Shown in pieces: positions 60,020 to 64,000 of a DNA stretch of 64,000 nucleotides. Position 1 is the first letter of the stretch, and the number at the start of each line of letters is the position of its first letter. The stretch is from NCBI GenBank assembly GCA_902774145.1, contig CACYHC010000001.1, positions 32,272-96,271 of the forward strand. Direction: 5' to 3'. The position numbers were made by a program, and so were the translations under genes. Under the pieces are notes generated by a model. It was given only the letters and a program-made list of their open reading frames with translations. It searched no databases and had not been told where the DNA came from. The stretch comes from an uncultured Bacteroidia bacterium. Lineage in GTDB: Bacteria; Bacteroidota; Bacteroidia; Bacteroidales; UBA932.

Positions 60020-61095
60020 AACATCTTATCGACCCGACGGACCTCACCCGCGAGGAAACCGACCAGATTATCGACCTTGCGCTCGAGATTATCGCCGACC
60101 GCCCTGCCTGGCAAGAAAAAATGGCGCACCGCAAACTGTCGACGCTCTTTTACGAGCCCAGCACGCGCACGCGCCTTTCCTTCACCGCGGCGATGATGGA
60201 GCTCGGCGGCAATGTGCTCGGATTTGCCGACGCCGCCAATTCTTCGGTCAGTAAGGGCGAAACCGTGCAGGACACGGTGCGCGTCGTGAGCAGTTTCGTG
60301 GACATCATCGCGATGCGCCACTATATTGAGGGGGCGCAATTATATGCTTCTGAAGTGTCTCCAGTGCCGATTATCAATGCCGGCGACGGCAGCCATTCGC
60401 ACCCCACGCAGACGCTCACGGACCTGCTGACCATACGTCGCGAGCTCGGGCACATCGACGGAATTACCATCGGTTTCTGCGGCGACCTGCGCTTCGGACG
60501 CACCGTGCATTCGCTCATCAAGGCGCTGGCGCGCTACAAGGATGTCAAGGTGGTGCTGATTGCCCCGGAGGCGCTGAAACTGCCCGACTATATCCGCCGC
60601 GACGTCTGCGACAAGATGAAAATCGACTACCGCGAAGTGGAGACGATGGAGGAAGTGATGCCCGAACTGGACATTCTTTATATGACGCGCGTGCAGAAGG
60701 AGCGCTTTCTGGACGAGGACGAGTTCGACCGCGTGAAGGACAGTTTCCGCCTGGACTGCGAGAAACTCTCCCAGGCCAAGTCCCGGATGGCCGTCCTGCA
60801 TCCCCTGCCCCGCGTGAACGAGATTCTCCCCGAAGTGGACGCAGATCCCCGGGCCGCGTATTTCCGACAGGTGGAAAACGGGAAGTTTGTCCGTATGGCG
60901 CTGATTGTCAAACTACTGGAATGGAAAGACGACCCTGCGCACGGGATGCCGCAGGACGATTTCCCCATCTACAACCCGCACGCCAAATGCACCAATCCCA
61001 AGTGCATCTGCGCCAGCGAGGCCGCCCCTCACAAATTCCGTCGCAGTACAGACGGCGAGCTCCGCTGCTGGTACTGCGACGCGAAGGTCAGGTAA
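60016..61095 (+). CDS. pyrB: Aspartate carbamoyltransferase with a C-terminal PyrI-like zinc tail
   Basis: 359 residues. Residues 1-305 are a normal catalytic chain: carbamoyl-phosphate motif STRTR (49-53), HPTQ (129-132), DLRFGRTVHSL and VLHPLPRVNEI. A linker of about 20 residues leads to residues 325-359, which hold C-x4-C (CTNPKC) and, 20 residues on, C-x2-C (CWYC). This is the spacing and sequence style of the zinc domain of PyrI. The allosteric nucleotide domain of PyrI is absent. Last gene of the pyr operon; no separate pyrI is seen. Confidence 0.94.
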   Translation: MKHLIDPTDLTREETDQIIDLALEIIADRPAWQEKMAHRKLSTLFYEPSTRTRLSFTAAMMELGGNVLGFADAANSSVSKGETVQDTVRVVSSFVDIIAMRHYIEGAQLYASEVSPVPIINAGDGSHSHPTQTLTDLLTIRRELGHIDGITIGFCGDLRFGRTVHSLIKALARYKDVKVVLIAPEALKLPDYIRRDVCDKMKIDYREVETMEEVMPELDILYMTRVQKERFLDEDEFDRVKDSFRLDCEKLSQAKSRMAVLHPLPRVNEILPEVDADPRAAYFRQVENGKFVRMALIVKLLEWKDDPAHGMPQDDFPIYNPHAKCTNPKCICASEAAPHKFRRSTDGELRCWYCDAKVR

Positions 61096-61238
61096 AAATT
61101 GTCAGAAAAACTGTCAAATTGTCGGTATTTGGGCACTGGTCCCGACTTTGTATTATCGTCTTTCGGCTCCGATGAAGAACCCCGGGAACAAGGCCCCGGA
61201 AAGGCCGGAAACCGGAATGCTTAAAGAATGAATGCACT

Positions 61239-61673
61239 ATGCTACCGATGATGAGAAGAACGAATGACGGCTGGCTGCCGGACATCTTCAATGACTTTTT
61301 TGACAACAGCTGGATGGAACGGCCTACCTATACGGCCCCGGCCATCAATGTAATGGAAAACGAGCAGGAGTACGAGGTGGAACTCGCCGCCCCCGGTCTG
61401 GACAAAGAGGACTTCAAGGTCCACGTGGATGCGGAGAACAACCTGCACATCGAGATAGAAAAGAAGAGCGAGAACAAGGAAGGCAAGAAGCACGGAAGGT
61501 ATCTGCGCCGTGAATTCTCCTACGAGAAATTCCAGCAGGCTCTGTTGCTCCCGGACGACGTGGACACCGAGAAGATTGAAGCCAGTGTGGAAAAGGGCGT
61601 GCTCAGCGTCCACCTGCCCAAGAAGCAGAAAGTCTCCCCCACCGAATCCAGGCGCCAGATCAACATCAGGTAA
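61239..61673 (+). CDS. Hsp20/alpha-crystallin family chaperone
   Basis: 144 residues. The alpha-crystallin domain begins PAINVMENEQEYEVELAAPG and includes LDKEDFKVHVDAENNLHIEI, then GRYLRREFSYEKFQQALLLP and ends at GVLSVHLPKK. A short C-terminal tail ends INIR, near the usual I-x-I anchor. ATP-independent holdase. The 143 bases before it show GC-rich short repeats (CCGG runs near 61195) but no clear promoter box. Confidence 0.95.
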   Translation: MLPMMRRTNDGWLPDIFNDFFDNSWMERPTYTAPAINVMENEQEYEVELAAPGLDKEDFKVHVDAENNLHIEIEKKSENKEGKKHGRYLRREFSYEKFQQALLLPDDVDTEKIEASVEKGVLSVHLPKKQKVSPTESRRQINIR

Positions 61674-61697
61674 ATCCTGTCCTTTGGCGAATTTGAA

Positions 61698-61735
61698 GCG
61701 AGGCCGGCCCGTTTGGTGCCGGCCTCGCATTGTTT
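61698..61735 (+). terminator. Terminator after hsp20
   Basis: Perfect 11-bp stem GCGAGGCCGGC (61698-61708) with GCCGGCCTCGC (61718-61728), loop of 9, followed by ATTGTTT. The T-run is weak, so it may be partly leaky. Confidence 0.8.
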
Positions 61736-61771
61736 CCGCGAGGCGGCGGAGCCCCCGTCGAAACATAAGCG

Positions 61772-61812
61772 TTGAAAAAAATTTTCAACGGCACATTCCC
61801 GATTATCTTTGC
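61772..61812 (+). repeat. Shared promoter block, copy 1
   Basis: Starts with the 17-base palindrome TTGAAAAAAATTTTCAA, then CGGCAC, eight variable bases and TTATCTTTGC (a TATCTTTG promoter box). It matches 63169-63209 in 37 of 41 positions and lies before the HigB-HigA pair. Confidence 0.85.
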
Positions 61813-61840
61813 CGGAAACAATTGGATTCAATTGTGTGAA

Positions 61841-61889
61841 AAATTATTTCAAAAATAATTTCATTATTAATTTTATAATTGTTACTTTT
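61841..61889 (+). promoter_or_regulatory. Operator and proximal promoter of the toxin-antitoxin pair
   Basis: Inverted repeat AAATTATTT (61841-61849) and AAATAATTT (61853-61861), then TACTTTTG at 61882-61889, five bases before the toxin ATG. The position suits autorepression by the HTH antitoxin. CAATTG occurs twice just upstream (61819-61834). Confidence 0.55.
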
Positions 61890-61894
61890 GCACA

Positions 61895-62188
61895 ATGCGG
61901 GTGATTGCCATTTCAACTTTGCGGGTTTTTTGGAAAATCCATCCGGACAGCGAACAGGCTTTGAAGGAATGGTATGCCAAAACGGGAAGAGCCCGGTGGA
62001 AGTCCCTCTCTGATATCAGAAGAGATTTCAATTCCGCAGATTATGTGAAAAATCAGCGATATGTTTTCAATATAAAGGGGAACGACTATCGGCTGGTGGC
62101 GGCAGTGAAATTTTCTCCGGAACTTGTATATATCCGGTTTATCGGCACCCATAAAGAATACGATAGAATTGAAGCATCCAAGATATAG
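61895..62188 (+). CDS. HigB-family toxin (mRNA interferase)
   Basis: 97 residues of the RelE/HigB fold: basic N-terminal strand VIAISTLRVFWKIHPDSEQA, WYAKTGRARWKSLSDIRRDF, then YVFNIKGNDYRLVAAVKF and YIRFIGTHKEYDRI with the usual Arg and C-terminal His/Tyr. It would cleave ribosome-bound mRNA. The toxin-first order with an HTH antitoxin 11 bases downstream is the HigBA arrangement. AT-rich relative to the core genes. Confidence 0.9.
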   Translation: MRVIAISTLRVFWKIHPDSEQALKEWYAKTGRARWKSLSDIRRDFNSADYVKNQRYVFNIKGNDYRLVAAVKFSPELVYIRFIGTHKEYDRIEASKI

Positions 62189-62199
62189 GCAACAAGACG

Positions 62200-62565
62200 A
62201 TGGCACAGATTAAAGACGAGAAACAGTACAAGGCAATGATGACTCGTATTGACGAGCTTTTCTTTGAGACGGACGAGTCAACGCCCGCCGACGATCCTCG
62301 ATTGCAGGAGTTGGACCTGCTTTCCGCCCTGGTGGAAGAATATGAAAAGGAGCATTTCCCCATTGAACTTCCCACCCTTTCCGCAACGATGCACTCCCGT
62401 CTCACGGAGAATAATATGAGCCAGAAGGAACTGGCCCTGATGCTGGGGATGACCACATCGCGTCTCAATGCCATTCTGAAAGGAAAGGCCAACCCCACCT
62501 TCGAACAGGCACGCATAATCTCTTCCCGCCTGCATATTGACCCGGCGATTGTATTGGCCGTGTAA
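62200..62565 (+). CDS. HigA-family antitoxin with HTH domain
   Basis: 121 residues. The N-terminal 65 residues are acidic and helical, probably the toxin-binding part. The C-terminal XRE-type HTH spans NNMSQKELALMLGMTTSRLN to RISSRLHI-like IISSRLHI. Antitoxin first binds HigB and then represses the operon. It follows HigB by 11 bases. Confidence 0.9.
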   Translation: MAQIKDEKQYKAMMTRIDELFFETDESTPADDPRLQELDLLSALVEEYEKEHFPIELPTLSATMHSRLTENNMSQKELALMLGMTTSRLNAILKGKANPTFEQARIISSRLHIDPAIVLAV

Positions 62566-62775
62566 ACCCAAGGAACACGGAGTCACCGAATTTACCGGCG
62601 AGCGCAGCGGACTTACGCTGGTGAAAATCTTGTAATCGTTACGGCCGGTTCGAGGCCCGGATGATTCCCCGGCGGAGGGAATGTTAAACCATTTTCTGAG
62701 GGTGCTCATATCTTGATTAAGATAGCAATTTCAGCGAAAAATGGCTATCTTTGACTGCATTGCCAAAGAGGATTT
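62566..62775 (+). other. Intergenic region with tRNA-like remnant and promoter palindromes
   Basis: 210 bases without a gene. Bases 62590-62670 contain pieces like a type II tRNA (stem CAGCG/CGCTG around 62598-62613, GGTTCGAGGCC near 62647, then GATTCCCC), but the arms do not close, so it is at most a relic. Further on, AAGATAGC (62719-62726) and GCTATCTT (62744-62751) form an 8-bp inverted repeat overlapping a TATCTTTG promoter box (62746-62753) that serves the next gene. Confidence 0.45.
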
Positions 62776-63135
62776 ATGGAAATCACCCTTCTGCTCGAAA
62801 TCTCATCCCGCGAGGAACTATACCGCTGGTTTCAGGAGAATCACGCGAAGGTCCCCGAATTTTGGCTGCGCGTCAACCGGTCCGCGGCCGATTGTCCCGG
62901 GGTGATACGCTACGCAGATGCCGTTGAAATGGCGCTTTGCTTCGGCTGGATCGACAGCACCCTGAAGCGCATCGACGGGGGAAAGCCCCTCCAGCGTTTC
63001 AGTCCGCGCAGGAAAGGAAGTCATTGGTGCGAACGGAATCTGGAGCGCTGCCGCCGGCTCGTCGAAACCGGCGAGATGACGCCCGCCGGATGGGCCCTGC
63101 TGCCTGCCCGCTTCCTTCAAGCGGGAAACAATTAA
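62776..63135 (+). CDS. YdeI/OmpD-associated family protein, C-terminally truncated
   Basis: 119 residues. The first 100 match the family pattern: EELYRWFQENHAKVPEFWLR, YADAVEMALCFGWIDSTLKR, QRFSPRRKGSHWCERNLERC and EMTPAGWALLP. The chain then ends ARFLQAGNN, while relatives continue for about 70-85 more residues with a second helical domain. The stop lies 33 bases before the second shared promoter block, so the 3' half was probably lost there. It may be a non-functional remnant. Confidence 0.75.
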   Translation: MEITLLLEISSREELYRWFQENHAKVPEFWLRVNRSAADCPGVIRYADAVEMALCFGWIDSTLKRIDGGKPLQRFSPRRKGSHWCERNLERCRRLVETGEMTPAGWALLPARFLQAGNN

Positions 63136-63168
63136 ACTTCCAAGTCTATAATATTCATCACTTAGCCC

Positions 63169-63209
63169 TTGAAAAAAATTTTCAACGGCACTCTCTCAAT
63201 TATCTTTGC
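63169..63209 (+). repeat. Shared promoter block, copy 2
   Basis: TTGAAAAAAATTTTCAACGG with following CAC identical to copy 1 (23 bases), four mismatches in eight bases, then TTATCTTTGC identical. It lies 80 bases before the HicB-like gene. Confidence 0.85.
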
Positions 63210-63288
63210 GAAAAGTCAAAACGATATATAGAGATAATAGAATTTTAGTTATTTTTGCAAAGTGGTCGGGATATGACAAGAAAGGTAT

Positions 63289-63693
63289 ATGAATGTCTTA
63301 CACGCAACAATCGAGAGTCTTGAGAGTGGTTATTCGGCCTATATTGAGGGGCTTGACGGAATCGTGGCAACCGGTGCCACGATTGAAGAAATCAAGGCAA
63401 GATTAATCAATGCATTGGAAGAATACGGAGCATACTGTAAAGAAGTAGGATGCGATCTTCCCGAAGAATTAAAAGGCGATTACAGGATTGAATTCTCGAT
63501 GGATGTCAAGAGCCTGCTTACCATTTACAAGGGGATTTTCTCTAAATCCGGTCTCGAAAGACTTACGGGCATCAACCAAAAGCAACTCTGGCATTACGCC
63601 AACGGCACATCCCAACCGCGCAGGACACAAGTGCTGAAGTTGGAGAATGCGCTTCACCGGCTGGGCGCCGAACTCCTCTCCCTCCACCTTTAA
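63289..63693 (+). CDS. HicB-like protein with C-terminal HTH
   Basis: 134 residues. The N-terminal partial RNase-H-like HicB fold is seen in LHATIESLESGYSAYIEGLD and VATGATIEEIKARLINALEE. The C-terminal helix-turn-helix spans SGLERLTGINQKQLWHYANG and QPRRTQVLKLENALHRLG. HicB proteins are antitoxins of HicA mRNA interferases, but no HicA frame lies in the 153 bases upstream. It may be an orphan regulator. Promoter boxes TATCTTTG (63201-63208) and TATTTTTG (63250-63257) lie upstream. Confidence 0.85.
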   Translation: MNVLHATIESLESGYSAYIEGLDGIVATGATIEEIKARLINALEEYGAYCKEVGCDLPEELKGDYRIEFSMDVKSLLTIYKGIFSKSGLERLTGINQKQLWHYANGTSQPRRTQVLKLENALHRLGAELLSLHL

Positions 63694-63695
63694 AG

Positions 63696-63725
63696 AAACG
63701 GAAAGGCCCTGGCTTTGCCGTTTTT
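63696..63725 (+). terminator. Probable terminator after the HicB-like gene
   Basis: AACGG plus AAAG facing CTTT plus CCGTT with a one-base bulge, then TTTTT. It lies just after the stop. Confidence 0.65.
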
Positions 63726-63807
63726 GAACGATTTACGGGAAAAGGAGGGGCCACGGGGCCCTGGCGTATTCGTTTTTTGCCAAAAAAAAGAAAGGGAAGG
63801 CCCTTAT

Positions 63808-63840
63808 GAAAAAACAAGCGGCGAGGAAAATCCCCGCCGC
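63808..63840 (-). terminator. Intrinsic terminator of a minus-strand gene
   Basis: On the minus strand: stem GCGGCG/CGCCGC (63835-63840 with 63818-63823), A/T-rich loop, then TTGTTTTTTC. It lies 27 bases past the stop of the gene entering from the right edge. Confidence 0.88.
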
Positions 63841-63866
63841 CTGCGTTAAAGGCCAAAGATTATTAC

Positions 63867-64000
63867 CTAATCTGATGTTACGACCCAGGTTATTGCAATG
63901 TTATTAAGATAAAGCGCACCGCCAATAGCTTGGAATCCAACATAGGTATACTTGGCAGCAGAAATATCTTTTTCTGCTGAGTCATCCTTGGAAATACTTA
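63867..64000 (-). CDS. C-terminal end of a probable surface protein (partial)
   Basis: The last 44 codons of a gene that enters from the right edge; stop TAG at 63867-63869. It reads ISKDDSAEKDISAAKYTYVG then FQAIGGALYLNNIAITWVVT and SD. The alternating strand ending LYLNNIAITW resembles the last strands of the beta-sandwich in the lipoprotein at 8514 (WLYLDNIKVTIAQ), so it is perhaps a fimbrillin- or binding-type surface protein. The codons are AT-rich. A strong terminator follows. Confidence 0.7.
   Translation of the reverse strand, partial: SISKDDSAEKDISAAKYTYVGFQAIGGALYLNNIAITWVVTSD

Noticed and set aside
63273-63323. A 16-codon ORF before the HicB-like gene as a possible HicA toxin
   Set aside because: Far too short, lacks the HicA catalytic His region, and overlaps the HicB-like start in another frame.

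Overview
The window looks like a chromosomal piece of a fairly GC-rich member of the Bacteroidales, probably a gut or rumen commensal. The evidence is a V-type ATPase operon carrying a DUF2764 gene, a fimbrillin/DUF4493/PCMD lipoprotein operon, KduI plus its SDR partner, a pectinesterase, and repeated promoters of the Bacteroidetes type (TAnnTTTG, some with an upstream TTG/TTTG about 19-20 bases away). A Cryptobacteroides-like lineage would fit, but that is inference. No rRNA, intact tRNA, CRISPR array, integrase or transposase was seen.

Layout. 1-6.3 kb: V-type ATP synthase operon (DUF2764, A, B, D, I, K) ending in a strong terminator. 6.35-17.1 kb: a surface operon with a 48-codon leader ORF, two fimbrillin-like lipoproteins, DUF4493 lipoproteins, two PCMD-domain proteins and two small outer-membrane proteins, nearly all overlapping or abutting. 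17.1-20 kb: Nif3-like protein, a secreted coiled-coil protein, a CE8-type pectinesterase. 20-37 kb (minus strand): amino-acid genes. These are ilvD-ilvB-ilvN-ilvC-leuC-leuD-(citramalate/isopropylmalate synthase)-leuB, then a small lipoprotein, then ilvE-iorA-iorB-paaK-ACT-metY-metX. Together they cover branched-chain amino acid synthesis, a probable reductive-carboxylation route for aryl or branched acids, and methionine synthesis by direct sulfhydrylation.

37-43.6 kb: DUF4421 protein, STAS protein, Na/Pi cotransporter, SDR-kduI uronate operon, AlkZ-related protein, CDF metal transporter. 43.6-46.2 kb: a disturbed accessory patch lying partly between two exact 82-bp direct copies of the CDF 3' end. 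It contains an ORF6N gene without its start codon, a small basic ORF, a decapitated FISUMP-type gene, promoters with hairpins and an unknown gene. A 43-bp exact inverted copy of part of the SDR gene lies nearby, after kduI.

46.2-61.1 kb: a purine operon (purE-L-C-F-M-N-H, minus strand) diverges from a pyrimidine operon (pyrC-K-D-F-E-B, plus strand). PurF has a degenerate glutaminase site, and PyrB carries a PyrI-like zinc tail. 61.1-64 kb: Hsp20, a HigBA-type toxin-antitoxin pair, a truncated YdeI-family gene, a HicB-like gene and the tail of a minus-strand surface-type gene. The two antitoxin-type loci share a repeated promoter block.

Best candidates for something new: the surface operon with its peptide leader and mosaic fimbrillin; the repeat-bounded patch at 40.4-46.2 kb; the glutaminase-dead PurF embedded in the main purine operon; and the PyrB-zinc tail fusion.
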